Of a DNA stretch of 64,000 nt, positions 35,027 to 44,864 are shown piece after piece. The position numbers and the translations under genes were made by a program. Source of the stretch: Pseudomonadota bacterium. GTDB lineage: Bacteria > Pseudomonadota > Gammaproteobacteria > Burkholderiales > Chitinibacteraceae. The notes below the pieces were generated by a model that did no database searches, was not told the origin of the DNA, and saw only the letters and a list, made by a program, of their open reading frames with translations. The DNA is taken from assembly GCA_026399755.1 (NCBI GenBank), contig JAPLQI010000123.1:54301-118300 (forward strand). Reading direction: 5' to 3'. The stretch's first letter is position 1. Each line of letters opens with the position of its first letter.

Positions 35027-35056
35027 TTTCATGTTAAATATGTATTTAACATGAAA
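35027..35056. promoter_or_regulatory. 30-bp palindrome
   Basis: Fourteen-base perfect arms TTTCATGTTAAATA (35027-35040) and TATTTAACATGAAA (35043-35056) are separated by TG. It is about 205 bp upstream of the SPOR gene and 350 bp upstream of argH. It is the right size for a dimeric repressor operator or a recombination site; no known consensus is matched. Confidence 0.55.
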
Positions 35057-35294
35057 ACTAAGCCAAAAATTATATGTTGCGGATTATACGGGCCTTTACT
35101 CATTTGGAGCAGCCGTCATTCTTGGTTTTTATAAGCAAGTGCTCATTACACAGGGTATTTATCAGCGCGCCTATGCAATGAATCTGCTTTGATATCTGAG
35201 TATAGCTTGTATTTTTGCCAGAATAGCTTCATGGTATTCACTCTTTGATTCCATGTGTATATTTATACATCTAATATTTTACGTATTGCCGTAG

Positions 35295-35352
35295 GTGATG
35301 TTGATATTTTTTCTGGTGATGCCCTTAGATGCTAAACAAATATCAACATCAC
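35295..35352. promoter_or_regulatory. 15-bp inverted repeat in the argH leader
   Basis: GTGATGTTGATATTT (35295-35309) pairs perfectly with AAATATCAACATCAC (35338-35352) over a 28-base loop. It ends 51 bp before the argH ATG, so it could be a leader hairpin controlling argH or a pair of operator half-sites. The regulator is unknown. Confidence 0.55.
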
Positions 35353-35403
35353 TTCTTTTGGCAGATATAATTCGCCCTAAATCAGATTCGAACAGGAAAT
35401 AAC

Positions 35404-36792
35404 ATGCAAGATCAGAGCAAAAAAATGTGGTCTGGCCGTTTTAACGAGCCGGTGACCGAACTCGTCAAGCGTTATACCGCCTCAGTAGATTTTGATAAAC
35501 GCATGGCCGAAGTCGATATCCAAGGCTCTTTAGCCCACGCCACCATGCTGAATAAAGTGGGCGTGTTGTCGATTGAAGACCTGAAATCTATTCAGGGCGG
35601 CATGGCCGATATCCTGAACGAAATCCGTGAAGGCACCTTTGTTTGGAGCTTGGATCTAGAAGACGTGCATATGAATATCGAGCGCCGTCTTACACAAATG
35701 ATAGGCGATGCGGGTAAGCGTTTGCATACCGGCCGCAGCCGTAATGATCAAGTGGCTACCGATATCCGCCTCTATTTACGCGGCGCCATTGATTTGCTGG
35801 TTGGCCTTGTGCACGAGTTGCAAGCCTCCCTAATTGATTTAGCAGAAAAAAATGCCTCTACGGTGATGCCAGGCTTTACCCATTTGCAAGTGGCGCAGCC
35901 TGTGACCTTTGGCCACCATATGATGGCTTACGTAGAAATGTTGGGCCGTGATGCTGAGCGCTTTATTGATGCACGTAAACGCGTGAATCGCTTACCGCTG
36001 GGCTCGGCAGCGCTGGCTGGCACCACCTATCCAATCGATAGGGAATACACCGCTAAATTGCTAGGTTTTGACGAAGTCTGTCAGAACTCGCTCGATGCCG
36101 TATCTGATCGCGATTTTGCGATTGAATTTACCGCAGCCGCAGCGCTGGTCATGACGCATTTATCGCGTTTATCTGAAGAGCTGATCCTGTGGATGAGCCC
36201 ACGTTACGGCTTTATTGATATTGCCGATCGTTTTTGCACCGGCAGCTCTATCATGCCGCAAAAGAAAAACCCAGATGTGCCAGAGCTAGTGCGTGGGAAA
36301 ACAGGCCGAGTCAATGGCAGCCTGATTTCCTTACTCACTTTAATGAAAGGCCAGCCGCTGGCTTACAATAAAGACAATCAAGAAGATAAAGAACCACTAT
36401 TTGATACTGTGGACACGCTGACCGATACCCTGCGTATCTACGCCGATATGATGCGCGGCATTACCGTGAAGCCAGAAGCGATGGTGCGTGCGGTGAAGCA
36501 GGGTTTCTCTACCGCAACTGATTTGGCTGATTATTTGGTGAAGCGTGGTATTCCTTTCCGCGATGCGCACGAAGCCGTGGCTTTGGCTGTGCGTTATGCC
36601 GAGCAAAAACATAAAGATTTGGGTGATTTGCAATTGGTTGAGTTGCAAAGCTTTTCACCATTGATTGGCGAAGATGTTTTTGAAGTGCTGACGCTGGAAG
36701 GCTCATTAAACGCCCGTAACCACGTAGGCGGCACCGCGCCATTTCAAGTGCTAGTGCAAATTGCTAAATGGCGTGAAAAGCTAGGCTGCTAG
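35404..36792 (+). CDS. argH: Argininosuccinate lyase
   Basis: A 462-residue enzyme that splits argininosuccinate into arginine and fumarate, the last step of arginine synthesis. The family signature is [21 protein letters not shown] with the catalytic serine (GSS), and other conserved blocks are [25 protein letters not shown] and [17 protein letters not shown]. An AGGAAA lies eight bases before the ATG. It stands alone; the other arginine genes are not in the window. A subfamily B repeat follows it. Confidence 0.97.
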   Translation: MQDQSKKMWSGRFNEPVTELVKRYTASVDFDKRMAEVDIQGSLAHATMLNKVGVLSIEDLKSIQGGMADILNEIREGTFVWSLDLEDVHMNIERRLTQMIGDAGKRLHTGRSRNDQVATDIRLYLRGAIDLLVGLVHELQASLIDLAEKNASTVMPGFTHLQVAQPVTFGHHMMAYVEMLGRDAERFIDARKRVNRLPLGSAALAGTTYPIDREYTAKLLGFDEVCQNSLDAVSDRDFAIEFTAAAALVMTHLSRLSEELILWMSPRYGFIDIADRFCTGSSIMPQKKNPDVPELVRGKTGRVNGSLISLLTLMKGQPLAYNKDNQEDKEPLFDTVDTLTDTLRIYADMMRGITVKPEAMVRAVKQGFSTATDLADYLVKRGIPFRDAHEAVALAVRYAEQKHKDLGDLQLVELQSFSPLIGEDVFEVLTLEGSLNARNHVGGTAPFQVLVQIAKWREKLGC

Positions 36793-36819
36793 TCCTGTTG
36801 AAGTTATCTCTCTAAAAAA

Positions 36820-36952
36820 AACAAAAAGATCTGTAGACACAGAGCTATGAAGAGCACACAGAGCACACAGAGAAAAACGCTGAATACTTCAAGATTTTCT
36901 CTGTGTGCTCTGTGTTCTCATTAATCTCTGTGTCTACAGATTTGAGGTTTTT
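36820..36952. repeat. Inverted-repeat element, subfamily B, copy 2
   Basis: The left arm contains AAAAAGATCTGTAGACACAG, then AGCACACAGAGCACACAGAG. The right arm is its complement (CTCTGTGTGCTCTGTGTTCT, then CTCTGTGTCTACAGATTTGA). The ends match copy 1 at 10501-10629 more closely than subfamily A. It lies 28 bp after argH. Confidence 0.88.
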
Positions 36953-37026
36953 ATTGAAGGGAAAAGTATTCGCTGAATGAGTACTAACAGGCTGCTTTGG
37001 CAGCCTTTTTCTTAGGAGTCGATATT

Positions 37027-37479
37027 ATGGAATTGCAATGGCGCTGGTTTGGATTGGCGGATTTTGATGCGCTGACTTTGTATGCGTATTTAAAGCTGCG
37101 GCAAGACGTGTTTATTGTTGAGCAAAATTGCGTTTATCCAGATATGGATAAATACGACGCGGTTTCGCAGCATTTACTGGGTTTTGATGAAAATGGCCAA
37201 GTGCTCGCCAGCTTGCGCCTAGTGCCGCCTAGCCTTAAATATGCAGAGCCTTCGATTGGCCGAGTGATTACCCATCCCGATGCGCGGCGTGGCGGAACTG
37301 GATCAAAGCTGGTAGCAGAAGGCTTACGTTATTCACAGCAACTTTACCCAGATCAAGGCCATCGCATCGGTGCGCAATCCCATTTGCAGGGTTTTTACGG
37401 CAATTTTGGTTTTGAGCCGGTGGGGCAGGAATATTTAGAAGACAATATTCCTCATATTGATATGGTGATTGCGGCTTAA
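37027..37479 (+). CDS. elaA: ElaA-type GNAT acetyltransferase
   Basis: A 150-residue GNAT protein. The start MELQWRWFGLADFDALTLYAYLKLRQDVFIVEQNC matches ElaA, followed by YPDMDKYD and the CoA-binding block GRVITHPDARRGGTGSKLVAEGL. It ends GFYGNFGFEPVGQEYLEDNIPHIDM. The substrate of ElaA is not established. The ATG at 37027 has AGGAG seven bases upstream; the longer frame to 36997 lacks that support. Its stop overlaps the convergent HPP gene by four bases. Confidence 0.9.
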   Translation: MELQWRWFGLADFDALTLYAYLKLRQDVFIVEQNCVYPDMDKYDAVSQHLLGFDENGQVLASLRLVPPSLKYAEPSIGRVITHPDARRGGTGSKLVAEGLRYSQQLYPDQGHRIGAQSHLQGFYGNFGFEPVGQEYLEDNIPHIDMVIAA

Positions 37480-37787
37480 ATTTTAAGCTTGATTGAATAG
37501 CTAAATTTACCTGTGGCGCGGTGGTAAAGGGTGGCAAGTAGCACCAGCAAAATAGCGCCGCTTGCCACTGGGGCATAAAGTACGTGCCCACCGATTACAT
37601 TAGGTGCTTGGGAAAGTGGCGCTTCGGGTAGTGCAAATAGCAGCACACACGTTGCACCAAACGGCGCCATTATCAGCGCCGCCGCTCCAAATTCGCTGGC
37701 ACTCGCCAGCAGTAAGATCGCAATAAATCCCTTCATTCCAGCGAACAAGGCATGTTTTAAAGTTTGCGCATCTATCATAATCTTCAT
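37476..37787 (-). pseudogene. HPP-family membrane protein with an internal deletion
   Basis: The 103-residue product matches the beginning and end of HPP proteins but not the middle. Residues 1-69 (GFIAILLLASASEFGAAALIMAPFGATCVLLFALPEAPLSQAPNVIGGH in pieces) correspond to the first two helices and the conserved APFGA and NVIGGH motifs. From about residue 70 (APVASGAILLVLLATLYHRATG) the sequence matches the last helix of the family. The expected 55-60 residues between them, including the eponymous His-Pro-Pro, are absent. The frame is intact, so it may be a relic or a shortened functional version. Confidence 0.65.
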
Positions 37788-38114
37788 TTTTTATACTGAA
37801 CGATTGAGATGTTTTTACCTAGAACAAGTCCTTTATAAAAGCCTCATCTACTGTTTCAAACGCTTGTGCTTATTGTGCGATATGGGAATGCCAAGCAGGC
37901 CATTTAATGATAATAACTTATGCTAATTAACGACAATGAAGAACAATTATATTGCGCATATAGCAAAAAGTTGGGTTGATCGTTTCTTTATTTATTTGAT
38001 TAAGGAATAAATACCCAAATATACTTATGCAAGGGGAATCACCTATCGCTGAACCTATCCCCCAGCGATATGCTGCAAACAGTACACACCCGAATGGGTT
38101 AAGGATTAAATAAT
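37788..38114. other. Intergenic region upstream of dadA
   Basis: The 327-bp gap is AT-rich and contains no credible gene or strong palindrome. It must hold promoters for the HPP and dadA genes, which are divergent. AAGGA lies 9 bases before the dadA ATG. I cannot point to a clear -35/-10 pair. Confidence 0.5.
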
Positions 38115-39368
38115 ATGCAAGTGATTGTAATCGGAGCTGGCGTTGTCGGCGTAGCAACTGCGCACTACCTGCGCGCAGCGGGATGCGAAGTCACCGTACT
38201 GGAACAACTAGACGGGCCTGCAACCGAGACGAGCTTTGCCAATGCGGGCCAAGTGTCTCCTGGCTACGCCGCACCTTGGGCTGCGCCGGGCATCCCGTGG
38301 AAGGCGGTTAAATGGCTGACCCAGCCCCATTCCCCACTTAAAATTCGCCCCGATGGCAGCTTGTTTCAGCTGTCGTGGATGGCAAGAATGCTAGCTAATT
38401 GCACCCACGCCGCTTATGAGCGCAATAAGGGCCGTATGGTGCCCTTGGCAGAATATAGCCGCGACTGCCTGCGTGATTTGCGTGAAGAGCTTGGTCTGCA
38501 ATACGAGCAGCGCAGCTTAGGCACTTTGCAGGTATTTCGCACGGCTAAGCAGTTAGAAGGCGCACAACGCGATTCAGATATTTTAAGTGCGATTGGTGTG
38601 CCTAATCATTTACTGGATGTGCAAGGCTTGATCGATGTAGAGCCAGCGCTGGCGCGGGTACCGGGTAAATTAGTTGGCGCTTTGCAATTGCCCAATGATG
38701 AAACTGGCGATTGCAAAATATTTACCGATGAGCTGGCAGCGCGTTGTGAAGCCGCCGGTGTGGTATTTCGCTATGGCGTAACGGTTGAGCGCTTAATTGC
38801 TGCAAATCAGCAAGTTCGCCAAGTACAGCTGAAGGGCGGTGAAATCCTCAATGCAGATCATGTGGTGCTGGCTGCAGGTTGCACATCGCGCGCCTTGGCT
38901 TTGCCGCTGGGTCTGGATTTACCGGTTTATCCAGTGAAAGGCTATTCGCTGACGATTCCTTTGAAAAACGCTGATGCTGCGCCACGCTCTACCGTACTGG
39001 ATGAGAGCTATAAAATTGCGCTGACTCGTTTTGATTCACGCCTGCGTGTGGGTGGCATGGCCGAAGTGGCGGGGTACGACAGGCATTTGGATATGGGTCG
39101 CGTTGCAACCTTGGCCATGGTGACCAATGATCTATTCCCGGATGCTGGGGATACCAGCCAGGGCACGCCTTGGACGGGTTTACGTCCCATGACGCCTGAT
39201 GGCACACCACTGGTGGGCGGCACGTCTTATCCAAATTTGTGGCTGAATACCGGCCATGGCACTTTAGGCTGGACAATGGCCTGCGGCTCTGGCCGTGTGC
39301 TGGCTGATTTAATTACCAAGAAACAACCAGAAATCGAAAGCAGCGGCTTGGCTTTGGCTCGTTATTGA
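38115..39368 (+). CDS. dadA: D-amino acid dehydrogenase small subunit
   Basis: A 417-residue FAD flavoprotein that oxidises D-alanine and other D-amino acids at the inner membrane and feeds electrons to the quinone pool. The dinucleotide fold starts VIVIGAGVVGVATAHYL, followed by the DadA motif TSFANAGQVSPGYAAPWAAPG, GLRPMTPDGTPLVGG and NLWLNTGHGTLGWTMACGSG. The length suits DadA. The alanine racemase dadX often next to it is absent here. A strong terminator follows. Confidence 0.95.
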   Translation: MQVIVIGAGVVGVATAHYLRAAGCEVTVLEQLDGPATETSFANAGQVSPGYAAPWAAPGIPWKAVKWLTQPHSPLKIRPDGSLFQLSWMARMLANCTHAAYERNKGRMVPLAEYSRDCLRDLREELGLQYEQRSLGTLQVFRTAKQLEGAQRDSDILSAIGVPNHLLDVQGLIDVEPALARVPGKLVGALQLPNDETGDCKIFTDELAARCEAAGVVFRYGVTVERLIAANQQVRQVQLKGGEILNADHVVLAAGCTSRALALPLGLDLPVYPVKGYSLTIPLKNADAAPRSTVLDESYKIALTRFDSRLRVGGMAEVAGYDRHLDMGRVATLAMVTNDLFPDAGDTSQGTPWTGLRPMTPDGTPLVGGTSYPNLWLNTGHGTLGWTMACGSGRVLADLITKKQPEIESSGLALARY

Positions 39369-39376
39369 TTTTGATC

Positions 39377-39408
39377 TGGGGTGAACATTTGTTCACCCCA
39401 TTTTTTTT
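39377..39408 (+). terminator. Rho-independent terminator of dadA
   Basis: TGGGGTGAAC (39377-39386) pairs perfectly with GTTCACCCCA (39391-39400) around ATTT and is followed by eight T. Confidence 0.95.
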
Positions 39409-39481
39409 CATGTTTTGTCAGCATTGCGCAATCATCCCTTCCCAATCTTCGCTAAAATAAGCGTACTCACTTGTTTGGTAG

Positions 39482-40492
<1,011 letters not shown>

Positions 40493-40847
40493 TTGCTTGG
40501 GGGAAAGCTTAATACAAGATAATTGGTTTGTATTGTTCTTGGCAAACAAAGGAAACGTACCATCCACAATCTTGGCGTAGGGCTTAAAAATCCCCTTGAA
40601 GCACGCCGAAGCGAGGAATAAGCGGCTCGGGGTTTCGGAAAAGGCGTAGCGGGCTTGCTCCCGAGCAGCCTTTTTCGCCGAGCTGATTATCCGCAGTGAG
40701 GGGCCTTCGTGCTGGCTGGGGCGGCCTTCTTTGGCTTCGTTTCTTGGCCGCGCAAGAAAGGAAGGTCCAGCGGGACGCCCGCACCTCAATCAACGTGCCG
40801 AAGGCACTAAAAAGGTTTTTTTGACCTTGGTTAGCGTGAATTGGGAT
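40493..40847. repeat. GC-rich repeat copy 2 in the hemB-queC gap
   Basis: The repeat covers about 40577-40835. It begins GGGCTTAAAAATCCCCTTGA, contains AGCACGCCGAAGCGAGGAAT, CTTCGTGCTGG and TTTCTTGGCCGCGCAAGAAA, and ends with the GTGCCGAAGGCAC hairpin and TTTTTGACCTTGGTTAGC. Its two ends and centre match copies at 15345-15600 and 52805-53025. The first 80 bp of the gap hold nothing recognisable. Several frames are open through it, all unsupported. Confidence 0.85.
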
Positions 40848-41534
40848 TCACTCACCTTGATAGCGAGTTGGATCTGTCAACCCCGCATTGGCAAAACCAG
40901 CACTGCGCAGGCGGCAGGCTTCGCATTCGCCGCAGGCGCGGCCTTCATCGTCGGCTTTGTAGCAGGTCACGGTCAGTGCGTAATCAACGCCTAGCTCGGT
41001 ACCTTTTTGGGCGATTTCTGCTTTGGTGAGTTTCAGCAGCGGGGTGTGGATGGTGAGCTTCGAGCCTTCAACGCCCACTTTGGTGGCCAGCCTTGCCATG
41101 GCTTGGAATGACGCAATGTATTCCGGGCGGCAATCTGGGTAGCCTGAGTAATCCACGGCATTCACGCCAATAAAAATATCATCAGCTTTCAGTACCTCAG
41201 ACCATGCCAGCGCGTAAGAGAGCAGCACGGTATTGCGTGCGGGCACGTAGGTCACCGGGATCTCGCCGGGCTTGCCGCCGTCTACTGGCACATCAATATT
41301 GGCGTCGGTCAGTGCTGATCCGCCAAAGCCTGCTAAGTCAATTTTCAGAACACGGTGTTCAACTGCGCCTAGGGCTTCTGCCACGCGGGCGGCCGCTTTC
41401 AGCTCGGCGTTGTGCTTCTGGCCGTAATCAAAAGACAGACAATATGGCGCGAAGCCTTCAGCTTTGGCAATGGCAAGGCAGGTGGCAGAGTCGAGGCCAC
41501 CGGAGAGTAAGATCACTGCTGGTTTTTTGGTCAT
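40848..41534 (-). CDS. queC: 7-cyano-7-deazaguanine synthase
   Basis: A 228-residue ATP-dependent enzyme that converts 7-carboxy-7-deazaguanine to preQ0, the queuosine precursor. The PP-loop ATP-binding motif is [13 protein letters not shown] near the start. The zinc-binding cysteines lie at [21 protein letters not shown] near the end. [19 protein letters not shown] and [16 protein letters not shown] are typical. queE lies about 1.7 kb away on the same strand, so the two functions cluster but are separated by two unrelated genes. Confidence 0.96.
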   Translation of the reverse strand: MTKKPAVILLSGGLDSATCLAIAKAEGFAPYCLSFDYGQKHNAELKAAARVAEALGAVEHRVLKIDLAGFGGSALTDANIDVPVDGGKPGEIPVTYVPARNTVLLSYALAWSEVLKADDIFIGVNAVDYSGYPDCRPEYIASFQAMARLATKVGVEGSKLTIHTPLLKLTKAEIAQKGTELGVDYALTVTCYKADDEGRACGECEACRLRSAGFANAGLTDPTRYQGE

Positions 41535-41557
41535 GATATTTTCAATTTAAATAGTGT

Positions 41558-41959
41558 TTATGGATTGATGGCAATGATTTTGGTGGTTTGCTCTGTGCAT
41601 TCTTTATTTAGGCACAGACCGGAAAACCAGATTTCACCATTGCCTATCATTGCGCCATTGCTATTGCGAAACAACGTTTCTGCTGTTTGTGCCAGCACGG
41701 CCGCTTTTATTTTGGGCGTGATAATTTTTGGGTACTGGGCAATAAACTGCGGCGCTTTCAGTGTTTTTTTATGCGGCAGATTCACTCGCAGTGGAAAGCG
41801 GGCCAGCTTTGCTACGCTGGCGGCATCGTCTTTGGCGATGGCCGTTTGCAGTGATTTTAAAAACTCACCTAGCTGAGCTGTGGTCATTCCATCTGGGCCA
41901 GTTGATTCTGCCTGAGCAAAGGTGGCCATCAAGGCAAATACAGCTAAAAAATAGCGCAT
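41558..41959 (-). CDS. Unrecognised exported protein
   Basis: A 133-residue protein with a signal peptide (1-17, FLAVFALMATFAQA). The mature part contains LGEFLKSLQTAIAKDDAASVAKLARFPLRV, FIAQYPKIITPKIKAAVLAQ and GAMIGNGEIWFSG, a conserved-looking pattern of small periplasmic NTF2-like proteins, and two Cys (CLNKEC) that could pair. No function can be assigned. It lies between queC and the ClC gene, each separated by only a few bases from its neighbours (23 and 4), suggesting cotranscription. Confidence 0.7.
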   Translation of the reverse strand: MRYFLAVFALMATFAQAESTGPDGMTTAQLGEFLKSLQTAIAKDDAASVAKLARFPLRVNLPHKKTLKAPQFIAQYPKIITPKIKAAVLAQTAETLFRNSNGAMIGNGEIWFSGLCLNKECTEQTTKIIAINP

Positions 41960-41963
41960 AAGA

Positions 41964-43271
41964 TCACTTTAGAAGTTGTGGCTGAACTAGGCGTTGCAGG
42001 GCTTTTTCTGCCAGATCATGATAAAGATTGGTGCCAAAGAGGCGTGCTACGGTGGATGAAATCATCGCAGCGGCCAAAATTGAAATCACCATCGTGTGCC
42101 CATCCGTCATTTCTATCAAAATAATAGCCGAGGTCAGCGGTGCCCGCGTCACTGCGGCCAGCATTGCCGCCATTCCAATCGCAATCAGTTTGATATGAAT
42201 ACTGCTATCAAACCATGGCAGAAACCAGCTACTTACCCCTGCGCCCATAGAGAGTGACGGGGCAAAAATGCCGCCGGGCAAGCCGGTTAGAAAGGTAGCG
42301 AGCAAGCCTAAAAACTTCAGCGGCAAAAAGTACCAAGCCATGGTGCCGTGGCCAGTAACTACTTCGCTGGTGATTTCTGCTCCGCTGCCAAAAATTGGAG
42401 CGGCCAGCCCCATACAGGCAATTAAAAAGCCACATGCAGCGATAAATAAATAGGGCCGAGCTGCTCGCCACATTTTCACTTTAACAGGCAGCCAGCGATC
42501 CTGATGCACGCAAAGCCAAGAGAAAAATCCACCAACTAAGCCCGCAGTCACCGCCACAATAAACATCGGCCACAAAATGCTGTAGCTAAAACCGGGCACG
42601 TGAATCCGGCCAAAATAGGTGTAATCACCCTGAATCGCCAAAGAAACCACACCGGCTAAAATCACTGCGCCTAATAGCTTGCCCGAGGTTTTTTCCTCCA
42701 CCGAGCGTGCCAGCTCTTCAAATGCAAACACAATCCCAGCCAGTGGTGTATTAAACGCGGCTGCAATCCCCGCAGCGCCACCAGCCAGAATCAGTTGGCG
42801 GCGAAATACAGCATCTGACAATGGAATAAAGCGCCTGCAGGCATACATTAAGCTCGCGCCAATTTGCACCGTTGGGCCTTCACGCCCCAGCACAAAGCCA
42901 CACCCAAGCCCTGCAACCACGCCGATAAACTTGGCGCAAGCGATACGTAAACTAAGTAGCTGCTTGATGAGGGCGGGCTGGTCGGTTACTTGTAGTGCCG
43001 CCATCGCTTGTGGAATGCCGCTGCCTTCCGAGCCCTTACCCATCTTTTGCATTAGCCAGCGTATCGCCATGCCGCCGCAGGGTAGGGCAAAAAAAGGCCA
43101 CCATGCCCAGCGTGCACTCATGCTTTGGAAAATAGCCAGTGCACCGTCAGCCACTTGGGCTAAAACAACGGCAACAAGGCCCACCATAGCGGCACCAAAC
43201 CAGAGGGCCAGTGTGGCGCGGCTGCGTTCTGGTAAGTGTTTAATGCGTACCAGCCAACGTTTCCAATACAT
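41964..43271 (-). CDS. ClC-family chloride channel/transporter
   Basis: A 435-residue polytopic membrane protein. The three chloride-coordinating motifs are clear: GSGIPQAMAAL, GREGPTVQIGASL with the gating glutamate, and GLPGGIFAPSLSMGAG. The later conserved block is GMAAMLAAVTRAPLTSAIILIEMT. It has about 10-12 hydrophobic helices, without a C-terminal CBS domain. ClC proteins are chloride channels or chloride/proton exchangers; the proton-path glutamate is not obvious from these motifs, so the mechanism is open. The gene is 11 bp downstream of queE. Confidence 0.93.
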   Translation of the reverse strand: MYWKRWLVRIKHLPERSRATLALWFGAAMVGLVAVVLAQVADGALAIFQSMSARWAWWPFFALPCGGMAIRWLMQKMGKGSEGSGIPQAMAALQVTDQPALIKQLLSLRIACAKFIGVVAGLGCGFVLGREGPTVQIGASLMYACRRFIPLSDAVFRRQLILAGGAAGIAAAFNTPLAGIVFAFEELARSVEEKTSGKLLGAVILAGVVSLAIQGDYTYFGRIHVPGFSYSILWPMFIVAVTAGLVGGFFSWLCVHQDRWLPVKVKMWRAARPYLFIAACGFLIACMGLAAPIFGSGAEITSEVVTGHGTMAWYFLPLKFLGLLATFLTGLPGGIFAPSLSMGAGVSSWFLPWFDSSIHIKLIAIGMAAMLAAVTRAPLTSAIILIEMTDGHTMVISILAAAMISSTVARLFGTNLYHDLAEKALQRLVQPQLLK

Positions 43272-43282
43272 GAGCTTGCCTG

Positions 43283-43927
43283 TTAAACGCCGGGACGTTC
43301 ACCCCAGAGGATTTTGTGTAATTGCACTTGCATACGCACGGGTAAATGATCTTCCAGTACCCACGCGGCGAGGTTTGCAGGAGGGAGAGTTTCCCAGACG
43401 GGCGACATCAGCACGGGGGCTAGCGTTTCTAAGCGACGCTCGCGGATTAAATCACGTGCCCATTCGTAATCGCTACGATCGCATATTACAAACTTGATTT
43501 CGTCTGCTTTATTCACGTAATCGAGGTTTTCCCAGTGCATCTTGGATAATTCGCCTGAGCCGGGGGTTTTAATATCCAGAATGCGTGAAACACGCGGGTC
43601 GACATCGGCAATCGATAAAGCACCGCTGGTTTCTAAGCTAAGTGAATAGCCAGCGTCGCACAGTAAGCGCATCAGTTCATGCACGCCTTTTTGCGCCAGT
43701 GGCTCGCCGCCGGTGACGCAAATATGGTGGGTATTAAACGAGGCGATTTTATCGAGGATGGTTTGAAAAGATTGCGTCTCGCCGCCGGTAAAAGCATAGG
43801 CGCTGTCGCAATAGCCACAGCGCAGTGGACAGCCGGTGAGGCGGACAAACACCGTGGGCAGGCCCATACGAGTGGTTTCGCCCTGCAATGAGCAGAAAAT
43901 TTCGGTAATACGTAATGCGTCTTTCAA
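43283..43927 (-). CDS. queE: 7-carboxy-7-deazaguanine synthase
   Basis: A 214-residue radical SAM enzyme that forms the deazapurine ring of queuosine precursors from carboxy-tetrahydropterin. The iron-sulfur cysteines form CPLRCGYCDS, the CxxxCxxC motif with the typical N-terminal FCSLQGETTRMGLPTVFVRLTGCPL. Later motifs are CVTGGEPLAQ, SLETSGALS and DIKTPGSGE. QueC is encoded nearby. The start MKDALRITEIF is common for this family. It follows the cpoB terminator. Confidence 0.94.
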   Translation of the reverse strand: MKDALRITEIFCSLQGETTRMGLPTVFVRLTGCPLRCGYCDSAYAFTGGETQSFQTILDKIASFNTHHICVTGGEPLAQKGVHELMRLLCDAGYSLSLETSGALSIADVDPRVSRILDIKTPGSGELSKMHWENLDYVNKADEIKFVICDRSDYEWARDLIRERRLETLAPVLMSPVWETLPPANLAAWVLEDHLPVRMQVQLHKILWGERPGV

Positions 43928-43987
43928 GAGTAGCTCCTAAGCCAGCAGCAACTGCCGCATGGCAAACCGGAAAACAGTCCGGTGGAA

Positions 43988-44020
43988 ATAAAAACGGCGT
44001 CAACCTGATCGGTGACGCCG
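43988..44020 (-). terminator. Rho-independent terminator of the tol-pal-cpoB operon
   Basis: On the minus strand CGGCGTCA (44020-44013) pairs with TGACGCCG (44002-43995) and is followed by TTTTTATT. It lies about 85 bp after the cpoB stop and upstream of queE. Confidence 0.88.
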
Positions 44021-44105
44021 GGTAAAAATATGGGCGTTGCAATGTTTCAGCTAAGCTGAGTAATTTTACGCAGTTTTAGTGTTTTTAGAGTTGTTTTAAT
44101 TACAC

Positions 44106-44834
44106 TTAATCAGTTGCAAGCAGTGCTTTCTTGGCTGCAGCGGCTTTTTCTGCTTGTGGATACTTTTCAATCAACTGTAATAAAAAGCGACGCGAGGCTT
44201 TTTTATCGCCCTGTGCATTGGCAATAATGGCGAGGCCAAACAGCGCATCGGGTGCGCGAGTTTCGTCATTGCTGGCCAGTACTTGCTGATAAGAGGCTTG
44301 TGCACCCTTATAGCCTTTGAGTGCTGTTTGGCTTACGCCCATCCAGTAATAGGCGGTGGGGAGCTGTGCGCTACCGGCATTTTCATTAATAAATTTTTGC
44401 CAGCCGATTATCGCTTCTTTGTGTTTGCTCGAGCGGGTGAGCTGCACGATATCGTCTAATTGCTGTTGTTCTGAAACGACGGCTGCGGCTTTGCTTTCTA
44501 TTTTAGCCATCTCCATTGCACGCATCCGAGCATCTAGATCGGTGTAAAGATCTTTTTGACGCTTGGCGGCTTCGTCCAGATTAAATTGCAGCACTTCATT
44601 TTGCCCACGCAAAGTGGCAATTTCTTGACGCAGCTTTTCTAGCTGGCCAACTAATTCGATAGAGCGACTATTGCCTGCTTCTAATTGCATCAAGCGATCA
44701 TCGGTCTTTTTTTGCGCTTGAGTTTGAGCGGTACGTAGATCAGTTAATTGCTGGCGCGCTTCATTGTCATCAAAAAGACCAGCGTGAGCCTGCACAGAAA
44801 ATGCGAGCAAGAGCAGAGTAGCAATTCGTTTCAT
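44106..44834 (-). CDS. cpoB: Cell division coordinator CpoB (YbgF)
   Basis: A 242-residue periplasmic protein that couples Tol-Pal and peptidoglycan synthesis at division. A signal peptide (1-18, ATLLLLAFSVQAHA) is followed by a coiled-coil trimerisation domain (about 25-110, DLRTAQTQAQKKTDDRLMQLEAGNSRSIELVGQLEKLRQEI) and a TPR domain (about 125-240, AYYWMGVSQTALKGYKGAQASYQQVLA, AIANAQGDKKASRRFLLQLI). It is the last gene of the tol-pal cluster, as in E. coli, and precedes the terminator. Confidence 0.93.
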   Translation of the reverse strand: MKRIATLLLLAFSVQAHAGLFDDNEARQQLTDLRTAQTQAQKKTDDRLMQLEAGNSRSIELVGQLEKLRQEIATLRGQNEVLQFNLDEAAKRQKDLYTDLDARMRAMEMAKIESKAAAVVSEQQQLDDIVQLTRSSKHKEAIIGWQKFINENAGSAQLPTAYYWMGVSQTALKGYKGAQASYQQVLASNDETRAPDALFGLAIIANAQGDKKASRRFLLQLIEKYPQAEKAAAAKKALLATD

Positions 44835-44864
44835 AGATTGATCTAATGTGAAGTTGAAAACGCG

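Larger units (their letters stand above)
34822..35403. other. Long intergenic region with two strong palindromes
   Basis: No gene is supported in this 582-bp AT-rich gap. It contains a 30-bp near-continuous palindrome (35027-35056) and a 15-bp perfect inverted repeat (35295-35352), listed separately. Promoters for the divergent SPOR/dsbA genes and argH should lie here, but I do not see a convincing sigma-70 consensus. Confidence 0.6.

Noticed and set aside
40731..40994. 87-residue frame running from the repeat into queC
   Set aside because: It is antisense to queC for its second half and the first half is the GC-rich repeat.
42679..43497. 272-residue open frame opposite the ClC gene
   Set aside because: It overlaps a clear ClC protein with intact motifs on the other strand; the composition is antisense-like.
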